A stretch of 18,814 nt of DNA, from NCBI GenBank assembly GCA_023139025.1, contig JAGLOH010000006.1:1-18814 (forward strand), written 5' to 3'. Shown one piece after another: positions 1 through 7,979 of the stretch. The number at the start of each line of letters is the position of its first letter. Positions within the stretch are counted from its first letter, which is position 1. The notes under the pieces are model-generated. The model was not told where the DNA came from, did no database searches, and worked only from the letters and a program-made list of their open reading frames with translations. A program made the translations under genes and the position numbers. This stretch comes from Candidatus Heimdallarchaeota archaeon (GTDB lineage: Archaea > Asgardarchaeota > Heimdallarchaeia > Heimdallarchaeales > Heimdallarchaeaceae).

Positions 1-562
1 GATGGTAAAATTGTGAATCATGATCATTCGCTAGGTCGTCTCTTTTACCGTATTCTACAATATTTCCTTTGTCAATTATTAGAATATCATCAACCTTTTC
101 CAAAGTGGCTAATCGATGTGCAATAATTATCCCTGTTCTGTTTATCAGAAGTTTCTCAATTGCAATATCTAGTAGATTTTCAGTGACAGGATCTAATCTA
201 GAGGATGCTTCATCTAGAACAACCAGATTAGGACTTTTAATGAAAACACGAGCTAAAGCAAGTAATTGTGCTTCCCCAGCAGATATGCCATGTTCACTAG
301 ATGAGATGATTGTATCTAACCCTTCTGGGAGTTTTGAAAACCAATCATCCAAACCAATGTCATTTAGTATGGAAGTAATTTTCTCATCTGAAATCCGGTC
401 ATCAAATAATGTAACATTTTCCCTTACAGATGCTTGAAATAATTCTACACTCTGAGTTACATAAGAGATTTTGTCTCTCAAATCTCCTAGTTGTATATCT
501 TTAATTTTGATGTTGTTCAGTAAAATTTCACCATCATCTGGTTCAGGGTCATATAGGCGGAA
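1..562 (-). pseudogene. ABC transporter nucleotide-binding domain, C-terminal part after an in-frame stop (runs off the left edge)
   Basis: This is the same reading frame as the gene at 563-1780, continued without a frameshift past a TAA at 563-565 and open to the edge of the window. Reading on the minus strand it begins FRLYDPEPDDGEILLN, the usual sequence after Walker A. It then has a Q-loop (YVTQSVELFQASVRENV), a signature motif of the SAGEAQ type (ISAGEAQLLALARVF), Walker B (LVVLDEASSRLDP) and the H-loop (IIIAHRLATLEKVDD). All ATP-hydrolysis motifs after Walker A are therefore intact. No ATG start is evident, so this part can only be made by readthrough, by internal initiation at a weak codon, or not at all. 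A single base change (TTA to TAA) would explain the break, so it may be a recent nonsense mutation or a sequencing error. The degree of preservation argues against an old pseudogene. Confidence 0.8.
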
Positions 563-1780
563 TTATAACCTAGAAATGGTGGTTTTACCACTCCCAGTAT
601 GACCAAGAATCCCAAGTTTTTTTCCGGGATAAAGTTTGAACGAAATATCATTGAGTACATAAGTATCCTTATTGTAAGCGAAATTCAACTTGTTGAATTC
701 AATTTCCAATGGTCCAGAAGAAAGTTTTTCTGTTCCTGTGTCCTGAATTTTTTTCTTTGTATCAAATAACTTGTTAATTCTATCTATTGAAGCACCTGCT
801 CGTTGGAGATCTTGCATCTGTCGTGTAATAATAAATATTGGTCTCAGCAAAAGTCCTGCGTAGATCTGAATCAAAAACACTGTACCTAATGATATAATAT
901 TATTTTCCAATAGAGGGATACTTGGAGCAAAAACCAATGTGTTGATTATTGCAATGACTCCCCAAATCGCCATCACGAATAATTGCCCTCTGAGTAGAGC
1001 TTTTTTCCAGGCTTTGAAGTCCTTTCGAGAGTTATCAAAAAACTTACGCATTGCATATTTCACTCCACCATTCGCTCTTATGTCTTCTATAGCACTTAGG
1101 TTTTCTTCAATTGTACCATACATATCTGCACTTGTTTGTCTTTGTTTCTCCCATGCTTTAACCGAGAAATTCCTCAAGATATACATGATGATAATTGCTA
1201 AGAGAGTGAAGACAGTGAAAGCTACACCTAGTATCCAATGTTTTGTAAAGAAAGTTATTAGAACACCAACGATGAGTAAAATGGATGTCAGAAGTTGTAT
1301 CGAAAATGTTGAAAGAAACTGTGCTAAAGTGTTTACATCACCATCAATTCTTTCAATCATCTCTCCAGGTTTATGTTCATTATGAAATGTCATATCTAAG
1401 TTAACACAATGTTTGGTTAAATCGAATCTAAGCATGTTTGTTGCTGACCATGAAAGATTTTGACTCAAATAAACTGATCCTAAAGTAATCAATTGTTGTA
1501 TAATCATCAGAACGATATATGCTGCTGCTAACAAGATTAACGCCAGATTAGTTGAATTTAGACTTACAATAGGAATCTGCTTTCCCACCCAAAACACATT
1601 TATGTCTTGAATTGGAAAACCTCTGGTCGCTAAATCGATGAATCTCTCAATGATTAAAGGAGAGAAAATTAGCAGAACAGTTCCACTACTTAATAGGAAA
1701 GCTAACAATAACACTCTTCTCTTGAAAGGTGCTAGGTACTTCTTCTGTACCTCCCAATATTTTTGTAGTGGAATTTTCAT
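563..1780 (-). CDS. ABC exporter half-transporter, membrane domain plus Walker A, ended by a premature TAA
   Basis: This encodes the front 405 residues of a fused transmembrane and ATPase half-transporter of the MdlB/MsbA-like exporter class. A hydrophobic core with about six membrane segments fills residues 20-325. An ABC ATPase starts near residue 355 (LEIEFNKLNFAYNKD), with Walker A GHTGSGKTT at 393-401. The chain stops at ISRL, where the family continues with a leucine and then FRLYDP; that continuation is found in the same frame downstream. The intact protein would be close to 600 residues, normal for the class. Such proteins dimerise and export lipids, drugs or peptides; the substrate cannot be read from sequence. 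The ATG at 1780 is preceded by a TATA-like box and no clear SD, suggesting a leaderless message. The gene stands alone on its strand after a gap of about 90 bases. Confidence 0.85.
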   Translation of the reverse strand: MKIPLQKYWEVQKKYLAPFKRRVLLLAFLLSSGTVLLIFSPLIIERFIDLATRGFPIQDINVFWVGKQIPIVSLNSTNLALILLAAAYIVLMIIQQLITLGSVYLSQNLSWSATNMLRFDLTKHCVNLDMTFHNEHKPGEMIERIDGDVNTLAQFLSTFSIQLLTSILLIVGVLITFFTKHWILGVAFTVFTLLAIIIMYILRNFSVKAWEKQRQTSADMYGTIEENLSAIEDIRANGGVKYAMRKFFDNSRKDFKAWKKALLRGQLFVMAIWGVIAIINTLVFAPSIPLLENNIISLGTVFLIQIYAGLLLRPIFIITRQMQDLQRAGASIDRINKLFDTKKKIQDTGTEKLSSGPLEIEFNKLNFAYNKDTYVLNDISFKLYPGKKLGILGHTGSGKTTISRL

Positions 1781-1805
1781 AGTCTTGGTTATTCGACATA
1801 AGAGA

Positions 1806-1816
1806 CTTATAAATTT
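1806..1816 (-). promoter_or_regulatory. TATA-like box for the ABC transporter
   Basis: On the minus strand this reads AAATTTATAAG, centred about 31 bases before the ATG at 1780. There is no SD between the two, which fits a short or absent 5' leader. Called by eye. Confidence 0.45.
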
Positions 1817-1872
1817 GATTTTAACCGATTGAAATAAAAAATAGAGGACTCATGCCATCGCAAGAGTTATTT

Positions 1873-2601
1873 TTATGGTAATCTGGGTCTTATTGTTAGA
1901 TAAAGCAAACCACCAAATAAAGGAACGCAGAATAAAATAAAGAGTTTCAAATTCTTCCATTCTCTTCTCTTCATGTCGCTCCAAATAATTATTGGGTAGA
2001 ACAAGGTTAACAATGCAAAATCTACTGTCATCACTTGTATGAGCCGAACATTTAGAAAACTATCTGCAAACACACCCCATTTCCCATAGATACTAGCTGC
2101 AATTATCCCATACATAACTATAGCCCTAGTAAGTTCGGACAAAATAATACCTAAGGTGCGTGAATCAAATATTTTTGTGAACCATGTTTTTTTAGTCTTA
2201 GGGTTCTCCTTCTTCACTCCTCTTAATGCAAAGTACGGCATCATCCCATACATTCCTAGCCCAAATGCCACTAATACAAAGGGCCAAGCAGGAATGAATC
2301 TTTCTCTACTTTCTATAAGGAGTATTGCAGCGTAAAGTAAAGCCCAGAGTCCTACAATCATAAAAATGCTCCACTCTAGTGGATTAGTTTTACCGTAAAC
2401 AAAGGTAAAATCTCCAAAGCCTGGATCACTTGGTTGTTTAGCTGGTGCCCATATAAACATGTATAGAAGGGAACCAACCCATAATACTAGAAATAGCAAA
2501 TTCGGACTTAGAAATTTCTTCCATGGAATACTAAATTTTTTGATAGATGATAGCAAGTTTCTTTGTTTTTGTTCAGTTAATTCTTTTTTTGAATTTTCCA
2601 T
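1873..2601 (-). CDS. multi-pass membrane protein of unknown function, co-transcribed with upp
   Basis: This 242-residue protein has a charged N-terminal tail (residues 1-32) followed by roughly six hydrophobic segments, near 34-53, 76-96, 104-126, 150-172, 187-209 and 219-236. Short loops carry GVKKENPKTKK and SDMKRREWK, so the positive charges suggest those loops face the cytoplasm. I do not recognise the family. It has no transporter signature that I know, and it is too short for a typical uracil permease. The start is well supported: an SD (GGAGAT) lies 8 bases before the ATG at 2601. The gene begins only 25 bases after the stop of upp on the same strand, so the two are probably one operon. 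A role linked to pyrimidine salvage is possible but rests only on position. Confidence 0.75.
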   Translation of the reverse strand: MENSKKELTEQKQRNLLSSIKKFSIPWKKFLSPNLLFLVLWVGSLLYMFIWAPAKQPSDPGFGDFTFVYGKTNPLEWSIFMIVGLWALLYAAILLIESRERFIPAWPFVLVAFGLGMYGMMPYFALRGVKKENPKTKKTWFTKIFDSRTLGIILSELTRAIVMYGIIAASIYGKWGVFADSFLNVRLIQVMTVDFALLTLFYPIIIWSDMKRREWKNLKLFILFCVPLFGGLLYLTIRPRLP

Positions 2602-2626
2602 TCTAATATCTCCTTATGAGATTAAA

Positions 2627-3265
2627 TCATGTGTTGAATGCTCTGTCACCCGCATCTCCTAAACCCGGAACAATGTATCCTTTTTTATTTAGTTCTTCAT
2701 CAATTGCTCCAGCAATTATTGTCGCTTCAGGGAATTCTCTCAGTAATCTTTCTGTACCAAATCGAGATGCTATTGCGCATAGAACGATTATTTTGAGAGG
2801 TTTTTGCTCTTTGATTTGTTGGAGTGTAAAAAGTAATGTTGAACCACTTGCTAACATTGGATCAACAACTATTGCTATCTTATCTTCAAGATATGGAATG
2901 CTCGTGTATGTACAATCAATTCTAAAATCTCTTCCGTCTTCTTTGAGTTGTTTTCCTCTAGACGCAGATATTACTCCAACTTTAGCTTCTGGGAGCACCT
3001 CTAATACTCCTTCAGACATGGGTAGTGCTGCTCTTAAAATTGTAATAATTACAGTATTTTTCTTTATTTTTCTAAAATTACTTGTTCCAAAAGGTGTTTC
3101 AACTGGTAAAACTACTGTTTCCAAAAACTTAGCAGATTCATAAGCCAAGTAATTACCAATTCGTTTAAGGCTTATCCTGAAATCTGCAGGATTTGTTTGT
3201 TTATTCCTTAACCTACCTACAATTTCGGAAATTAGAGTGTTAGTTTCACTACCGTTAATTAACAT
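2627..3265 (-). CDS. upp: uracil phosphoribosyltransferase
   Basis: This cytoplasmic enzyme of pyrimidine salvage converts uracil and PRPP to UMP and pyrophosphate. The 212 residues match the family in length and motifs: TVIITILRAALPMSEGV at 71-87, the PRPP-binding loop VVDPMLASGST at 133-143, and the C-terminal uracil-binding segment YIVPGLGDAGDRAF at 197-210. The ATG at 3265 starts MLINGSETNT. It has a TATA-like box about 30 bases upstream and no SD, so the message is probably leaderless. The membrane protein at 1873-2601 follows 25 bases downstream in the same direction. The gene is divergent from the hydrolase at 3368, with both promoters in the roughly 100-base gap. Confidence 0.96.
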   Translation of the reverse strand: MLINGSETNTLISEIVGRLRNKQTNPADFRISLKRIGNYLAYESAKFLETVVLPVETPFGTSNFRKIKKNTVIITILRAALPMSEGVLEVLPEAKVGVISASRGKQLKEDGRDFRIDCTYTSIPYLEDKIAIVVDPMLASGSTLLFTLQQIKEQKPLKIIVLCAIASRFGTERLLREFPEATIIAGAIDEELNKKGYIVPGLGDAGDRAFNT

Positions 3266-3282
3266 TCAATCAATAGTATAGA

Positions 3283-3300
3283 CTAGCTAGCTTAAATATA
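3283..3300 (-). promoter_or_regulatory. upp promoter: TATA box with adjacent CTAGCTAG palindrome
   Basis: On the minus strand TATATTTAAG (3291-3300) sits about 30 bases before the upp start. It is followed directly by the perfect 8-base palindrome CTAGCTAG (3283-3290), between the TATA box and the expected transcription start. A repressor bound there would block initiation; that role is inference. Confidence 0.5.
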
Positions 3301-3335
3301 TTTTTCAAAAACAAAAATCAACTCAGGAGAATAAA

Positions 3336-3349
3336 AGTAATATACTTAA
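3336..3349 (+). promoter_or_regulatory. TATA-like box for the alpha/beta hydrolase
   Basis: The sequence AGTAATATACTTAA is centred about 25 bases before the GTG at 3368, which puts transcription start at or next to the start codon. This supports a leaderless message. Confidence 0.5.
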
Positions 3350-3367
3350 TTTGGTTTATCTATCTTT

Positions 3368-4093
3368 GTGACCTCTCATTCCAAAATTGGTTTCTTATTA
3401 ATTCATGGAGTAGGCAGTAATTGTGCTGTAATGAACCCATTAGAGGATTTCCTTGCAAATAAAGGCTTTAAGGTTCTCAACATCACTCTTCCGGGTCATA
3501 ATACTTCCTCAAAAGATTTACTAAAGATTGACTGGCAAGATTGGGTAGATTATTGTCAAGGAAAACTAGAATTTCTTATGGAAGATTGTCCAACAACCTT
3601 TATTGTTGGAACTTCCTTAGGTGGTGTCCTTGCACTCTATTTAGCTGCAACAAATCCTGAGTTGAGTGGAGTAATAACTTGTGCAACAGCTGTAAAACCC
3701 TATAATTTCCTATCATGGTTTATTACAAATTTCAGGTTCATACAACATTTTGTTCGCTGGATAAGAGTAGAAAAAATAAGTTCTAAATTAGTTGGTAGTC
3801 CACAAAATTGGGAGGTTTATAAGAAAATACCTATGAAGAGTCTAGTAGAAATTGCAAAATTGCTAGATAAGCTTAATCCAATTCTGGGAAATATTAGTCA
3901 ACCCATATTAATTGTTCATAGTGAGAATGATAAAGCTGTATCAATAAAAGGCATAGAACAAATTACTTCTTCAATCAGTTCAAGGGATCAAAGCATTGCT
4001 AGAATAGGCAAAGGTGGTCATGTAATTCTGTTAGATGAAGGTTGTACTCAAGCTCTTACAGAGATAGAAAACTGGATAGGTGTGAGAATATAG
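3368..4093 (+). CDS. alpha/beta hydrolase, carboxylesterase-like
   Basis: This is a 241-residue soluble hydrolase of the alpha/beta fold, of the size and layout of small carboxylesterases and monoacylglycerol lipase-like enzymes. The oxyanion strand is GFLLIHGVGSN (8-18). The nucleophile elbow is GTSLGG at 81-86 with Ser83, the acid is probably Asp188 in HSENDKAV, and the catalytic His is His218 in GKGGHVILLD. LPGHNTSSKD at 41-50 is the usual segment after strand 4. Substrate specificity cannot be read. The start codon is GTG: no ATG is nearby upstream, MTSHSKIGFL leads straight into the first strand, and the TATA-like box fits a leaderless start. The gene stands alone between divergent upp and the acetyltransferase, which has its own promoter. 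Confidence 0.88.
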   Translation: MTSHSKIGFLLIHGVGSNCAVMNPLEDFLANKGFKVLNITLPGHNTSSKDLLKIDWQDWVDYCQGKLEFLMEDCPTTFIVGTSLGGVLALYLAATNPELSGVITCATAVKPYNFLSWFITNFRFIQHFVRWIRVEKISSKLVGSPQNWEVYKKIPMKSLVEIAKLLDKLNPILGNISQPILIVHSENDKAVSIKGIEQITSSISSRDQSIARIGKGGHVILLDEGCTQALTEIENWIGVRI

Positions 4094-4120
4094 AAAACTG
4101 ATTTCAATTTATTTGATTAA

Positions 4121-4129
4121 CTATATAAG
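4121..4129 (+). promoter_or_regulatory. TATA box for the GNAT acetyltransferase
   Basis: CTATATAAG is a near-consensus archaeal TATA box. Transcription would start near 4148, leaving a leader of about 35 bases before the ATG at 4183. The leader contains a weak AGGA. Confidence 0.5.
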
Positions 4130-4182
4130 TATGAAATGGTGGTATTTTACATATTAAGATATGTAAAGTAGGATTGAGTATT

Positions 4183-5256
4183 ATGACAGAGAAATTTGAT
4201 ATTAATCAAATCAAAGTAGAACAAGCTAATTTGTTGAATTATACAAAAGAAGATTGGGATCTATATCATGAGTATAGAAAAATTAGACATTCTGAAGCAA
4301 ATCCTGATGATCCTTTTGTTGATGATGAATCCACAGAAAAATCTTTGAAGATGCAAGTAAATCATCCTGAATTAGATTTCCAATTCTCTGCTATTATTGA
4401 TAGTTCGATAAACAAATTTGTAGGTAGAGTTGTTTACGGAGGATTCCGAGAAACATCAGCATCTTATGAGGGTAATAAGCATTTACTACAATTTGATTTA
4501 GTTCTTCTGAAAAAATATCGGAACAAAGGAATTGAAACAATAGTACTGAAACAAATATGTGAATATGGAAAGAAGAAAAACCATTCTATTCTAATTTCAG
4601 GTTCAGATGAAAAAGATGGAAAAGCTTTTCTAAAGGAAATTGGTGCTCAAACTGCTCTATCTGTTGCTGAGAATCGTTTAAAGTTGGAAGAAGTAGAATG
4701 GAATATGGTTGAAATATGGGCAGTGGAAGGTTCTAAGCGTTCTCCAGATACAGAACTTAAGCTAGTCTATTCCATCCCTGATGATATTCTTGAGAAGTAT
4801 TGCACAGTATATACTGAGACACTTAATCAACAACCTCTTGGAGATCTCGATGTGAACGATATTGTTTATACTCCTGAACTTTTCAGAGATACAGAAAAAC
4901 GAAGAGAAGTGCTTGGAAGAAAGCATATAACTTTCTATACCGTAGAACCGAATGGGGATATATCAGGGTTAACTGAGATGGAATACCGACCTGAAAGGGA
5001 GACTATTGTAGAACAACTTCTCACTGGTGTACAAGAAAAGTATCGTGGTCGTGGTCTTGGAAAATGGTTGAAAGCTGAGATGTTGCTAAAGGTAAAGGAA
5101 GAATTTCCAAAAGCAAATATCATTTCAACAGGAAATGCAACAACTAATGCCCCAATGCTTTCCATTAATGATCGACTTGGATTCAAACCACATAAAGAGG
5201 GAATTACTGCTCAACTGACACTAGAAAATCTAGAAAAATACTTGGAAGATAAATAA
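4183..5256 (+). CDS. tandem GNAT-family N-acetyltransferase
   Basis: This 357-residue protein has two GNAT folds, the layout of mycothiol synthase-like and related acyltransferases. The N-terminal half (about 10-165) has a weak acetyl-CoA loop, KKYRNKGIE at 110-118, so it may be degenerate. The C-terminal half (about 192-345) has a strong one, QEKYRGRGLGKWLKAEML at 284-301, followed by NAPMLSINDRLGF at 322-334, the usual ending of the fold. The second domain is therefore the likely catalytic one, transferring an acetyl group to an amine; the acceptor is unknown. I chose the ATG at 4183 (MTEKFD) over the in-frame TTG at 4174 because it is the better codon and sits after AGGA. The gene is monocistronic and converges on the exonuclease gene at 5294. 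Confidence 0.88.
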   Translation: MTEKFDINQIKVEQANLLNYTKEDWDLYHEYRKIRHSEANPDDPFVDDESTEKSLKMQVNHPELDFQFSAIIDSSINKFVGRVVYGGFRETSASYEGNKHLLQFDLVLLKKYRNKGIETIVLKQICEYGKKKNHSILISGSDEKDGKAFLKEIGAQTALSVAENRLKLEEVEWNMVEIWAVEGSKRSPDTELKLVYSIPDDILEKYCTVYTETLNQQPLGDLDVNDIVYTPELFRDTEKRREVLGRKHITFYTVEPNGDISGLTEMEYRPERETIVEQLLTGVQEKYRGRGLGKWLKAEMLLKVKEEFPKANIISTGNATTNAPMLSINDRLGFKPHKEGITAQLTLENLEKYLEDK

Positions 5257-5262
5257 ATTACT

Positions 5263-5282
5263 TATTTTCTCTTTTTTTGTTG
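5263..5282 (+). terminator. T-rich terminator after the acetyltransferase
   Basis: A pyrimidine-rich stretch with a run of seven T (5272-5278) lies just after the stop codon at 5256, as expected for archaeal termination. It lies in the 37-base gap between convergent genes. Confidence 0.5.
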
Positions 5283-5293
5283 TATTTGAATAG

Positions 5294-6289
5294 TTATTTC
5301 TTAAACTTGACTTTACCAAATTTAGCAGTCCAGTTATTTTCATCATACATTTCTAACAAAAAAATATTGTCTAGATGTTCTCTGAGGAAATACACTTCCT
5401 TACCAAGTTCCTCAGCAAATTTAACTTCTATATACACTCCTCTCCCAACAAAGTGTCCATTATCATGTTCTATTGCAGAAAAGATGACTATGTCACTTTT
5501 GCTCAGAAGATCAAGACATTTCTTCATTATTTCCTTTCCAGAAGAATCTTTCCACTTTTTCTCATATTTAGCAGGATTAATTATGTCAGCTTTTGCGAAT
5601 GCTTTCTTTATTAGCTTAAGTTCTTTCTTTTCTTGTCTCTCCCCATAAATTTCCATAGAATGAGCATAATATATCTGGGGAATAATTCTGTATTGTTTTC
5701 GTCTATATAGTTCCAAAAGTATACATGCTTCATAAAATGCATCATAATTTGCTCTATGTGCCTTAAACTCACTAATTTGCTCTACAAGTTCTTTGTTGAT
5801 AATGATGCATTCTGTATTGGCATTAAGAAGTTCTTTTTTTGAATGAGCCATTTTATATCTTTTCTTTTTTCTTCCAAAAGGTCTTAGATATTCTGAAGCT
5901 GAAAGCATAATACAAGGAGCTATTTTTGTTTTTGTACTCTCCTTACTAATGTTCCATGGATCTTTTTTTAAGAATTTATCAAAATCGAATGCGTTATTGT
6001 AAGCTGTAACAAACTTTCCGAAAAGAATTTGCTGTACTTCTTCAACTACAGTAGCTAAATCTTTTTCTGCATTTTGAATTTCCTCAAGTGATAAAAATTT
6101 TTTACTAAATATCCACGAGTTACGAAGATTATTATCCCAAGTACTAGTATCATAATGAATTAGTGAATGGTAAACCTGAGTTATTTTTTGTTTTATCACA
6201 TTCGCTCGCATTATCGCTATTTCAACAACAAGATCTTCTGGTAATCCTTCAAGTCCTGTTGTTTCAATATCCAACACATAGATGTCCAT
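5294..6289 (-). CDS. DnaQ-like DEDDh 3'-5' exonuclease fused to a nucleoside 2-deoxyribosyltransferase-like domain
   Basis: This 331-residue protein has two recognisable parts. Residues 1-195 form a DEDDh exonuclease: Exo I is DIETTGL at 7-13 (Asp7, Glu9), Exo II is TAYNNAFDFDKFL at 95-107 (Asp102), and Exo III is HRANYDA at 178-184 (His178, Asp183). All catalytic residues are present. Residues 205-303 resemble nucleoside 2-deoxyribosyltransferase and DNPH1/RCL-like enzymes: IYYAHSMEIYG at 206-216, DIINP near 235-239, SDIVIFSAIE at 265-274, and VGRGVYIEVKFAEELGKEVYFL at 281-302, where Glu288 is in the place of the catalytic glutamate. The first part would release dNMPs from DNA or RNA ends; the second could cleave an N-glycosidic bond of a nucleotide. 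Activity of the second part and the link between the two are inference. A linker rich in Lys and Arg lies at 139-152. DnaQ-type exonucleases are not common in archaea. Confidence 0.85.
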   Translation of the reverse strand: MDIYVLDIETTGLEGLPEDLVVEIAIMRANVIKQKITQVYHSLIHYDTSTWDNNLRNSWIFSKKFLSLEEIQNAEKDLATVVEEVQQILFGKFVTAYNNAFDFDKFLKKDPWNISKESTKTKIAPCIMLSASEYLRPFGRKKKRYKMAHSKKELLNANTECIIINKELVEQISEFKAHRANYDAFYEACILLELYRRKQYRIIPQIYYAHSMEIYGERQEKKELKLIKKAFAKADIINPAKYEKKWKDSSGKEIMKKCLDLLSKSDIVIFSAIEHDNGHFVGRGVYIEVKFAEELGKEVYFLREHLDNIFLLEMYDENNWTAKFGKVKFKK

Positions 6290-6374
6290 TAAAATACAAA
6301 ATCAGCAGTTCCTTTAAGGTTTTACCCCTCCCTAAAGAAAGTGAAGAAAATAAGAAGTATTTTTGTGAATTACT

Positions 6375-6905
6375 TTAATCGTGATATTTCTTCATTCCAG
6401 CAAGTATTGGGATTTGAAGGATATTTTCATCCGGTGTATAAGAGCAGTTCCAATTGTCATTATAAGCACATAAAGGATTATAAGCTGTATTGAAATCAAC
6501 GACAAATTTTCCTTTTGATATCTTCTCTATTTCTAGGTATCTTCCAATATCGTAAGATTCTTCACCAGTAGTTTTGTCTTTGAAGGGGAGGAAAAGATAA
6601 TTATCTTCAATTGGTTTGAAAATAGTAAGCATATTCATTTGACCATCAATCTCAAATTCAATATAACCAAAACGAATGTATTTTCTTTTATCGCCTGTAG
6701 TAGTAGGGATTGTAATATCACTCTGATGTTCAAATTTTTTCATATCAACTATGAATTCGTATTTTTTGTCTATTGGAAAATACGATAATCCTTTGAAATC
6801 TAGTTTTTGATCGTGAGTTAGAGGAGAATTGGGAGATTTTTGGAAAAGTATATCATTTCGTTCCCTAACTCTCTCTATTTTTTCCTTGTGAGTCTTCTCT
6901 ACCAT
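6375..6905 (-). CDS. DUF1684 family protein
   Basis: This 176-residue protein matches the DUF1684 family in motif order: FPIDKKYEF at 43-51, a Gly-rich turn and GYIEFEIDGQMNMLTIF at 80-96, LFLPFKDKTTGEESYDIGRYLE at 104-125, then DFNTAYNPLCAYNDNWNCSYTPDENILQIPILAGMKKY at 137-174. The family's biochemical role is not established. No signal peptide or membrane segment is visible, so it is likely cytoplasmic. There is no SD before the ATG at 6905. A TATA-like TCTTTAAAATAG (minus strand, about 6926-6940) suggests a leaderless message. The gene lies upstream of the exonuclease gene on the same strand with an 85-base gap, so they could share a transcript. Confidence 0.88.
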   Translation of the reverse strand: MVEKTHKEKIERVRERNDILFQKSPNSPLTHDQKLDFKGLSYFPIDKKYEFIVDMKKFEHQSDITIPTTTGDKRKYIRFGYIEFEIDGQMNMLTIFKPIEDNYLFLPFKDKTTGEESYDIGRYLEIEKISKGKFVVDFNTAYNPLCAYNDNWNCSYTPDENILQIPILAGMKKYHD

Positions 6906-7052
6906 AAGAGAAAGGACACTCTACTCTATTTTAAAGATATGATTGAACAAATATCAAGTCACCGTAAATCATTCTGGTTTAAATCTACCATAGTAAAACT
7001 GGCTTATTCAAATATTTACGAGAATAGTTGAGCCTTCAATTAAGTGAATAGT

Positions 7053-7063
7053 TTTAAATATAT
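7053..7063 (+). promoter_or_regulatory. TATA box for the exported protein at 7086
   Basis: TTTAAATATAT lies about 25-30 bases before the first in-frame start codons. No SD intervenes, so the transcript is probably leaderless. Confidence 0.5.
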
Positions 7064-7085
7064 CTTTCAATAATAGTTTGTCTTG

Positions 7086-7979
7086 ATGTACATGAGGAGA
7101 GAATCAATATACTTTTTTTACGGAATATCATTAGTTTTGTTTTTGATTTTTTCTAGTGGTATTCAAACCCAAGGTGCTACTTGGGATAGTTATGCTTCAG
7201 AGTATGAATATACTCAATTGACAAAAGGAATCCTTTATCCAGGTGGAGAACCTCATGAGGTAACAATAGAGGATACATTCAAAGTGTGGAATGTAACTAC
7301 AGTTAGTGATAAAGTGTATTTCAGAACGAATTTTACTCCTTACTTTATGGGATTGATGCATTTTGAAAATCAAGAGGAGTATGATACTTATTTATCAGAA
7401 CATTATTGGTACGATAATGATACCGATAGTATGTCCCTTGCATATTCAGTTGTAGGAACAAATTTCTACTTTGTAGATATGTTAGATTCTACTCTTCATT
7501 ATAATGGAACAATGTCTGATTTTGATATTAGGTTAATTAAACATCATATGTATGGTTTGTTTTTACCTGTTAATCATCCATCTTTCAACTTCAAAACTGT
7601 TTATGCAACGAGTTTTCCTATTGAAGAACCACTACATGATGTAAACTTTCAGCAAAAAGACACACTCACACTGGATAAGATGAGATATAATGGATATTAT
7701 TTGTATTTGGAATATTCTTATTTCTCTACATTTATTCGAATTGATTATAGTATAGAGCTGATGTATTCTTCTATAGGCGAGTTATATTTCTCCAAAATTA
7801 CTATTTTTATGTATAATGAAGACTTTGAACAACCTGTGGAAGATTATGAAGTTACATTTTCACTGAATCCAGAATACAGATTTAATGGTACTGAAGTTAC
7901 TTGGGCAAGTTCATTAGTTATTCTAAGTTCACTCATGCTTGTGACTTATGCATACATCAGATTCAGAAGAGATCCTTAG
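7086..7979 (+). CDS. exported protein with C-terminal membrane anchor, function unknown
   Basis: This protein of about 297 residues has an N-terminal hydrophobic segment after MRRES (IYFFYGISLVLFLIFSSG), a plausible signal peptide or signal anchor, ending before TQGATWDSY. A long extracellular part follows, rich in Tyr, Phe, Asp and Glu and with several Asn-x-Ser/Thr sites (for example NVT, NFT and NGT) that could be N-glycosylated. The C-terminus has one membrane segment (ASSLVILSSLMLVTYAYI) followed by basic RFRRDP. The topology therefore looks like an outside domain tethered to the membrane. I recognise no domain. The start is uncertain between TTG 7083, ATG 7086 and ATG 7092; the last would put the basic residues directly at the N-terminus. 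It is a single gene with its own TATA box. Confidence 0.75.
   Translation: MYMRRESIYFFYGISLVLFLIFSSGIQTQGATWDSYASEYEYTQLTKGILYPGGEPHEVTIEDTFKVWNVTTVSDKVYFRTNFTPYFMGLMHFENQEEYDTYLSEHYWYDNDTDSMSLAYSVVGTNFYFVDMLDSTLHYNGTMSDFDIRLIKHHMYGLFLPVNHPSFNFKTVYATSFPIEEPLHDVNFQQKDTLTLDKMRYNGYYLYLEYSYFSTFIRIDYSIELMYSSIGELYFSKITIFMYNEDFEQPVEDYEVTFSLNPEYRFNGTEVTWASSLVILSSLMLVTYAYIRFRRDP

Noticed and set aside
540..600. Frameshift in the ABC transporter
   Set aside because: The frame before and after the TAA is the same, so it is a base substitution rather than an indel.
939..1385. Plus-strand open frame opposite the ABC transporter
   Set aside because: It lies entirely opposite a well-supported gene, has no recognisable domain and no promoter or SD.
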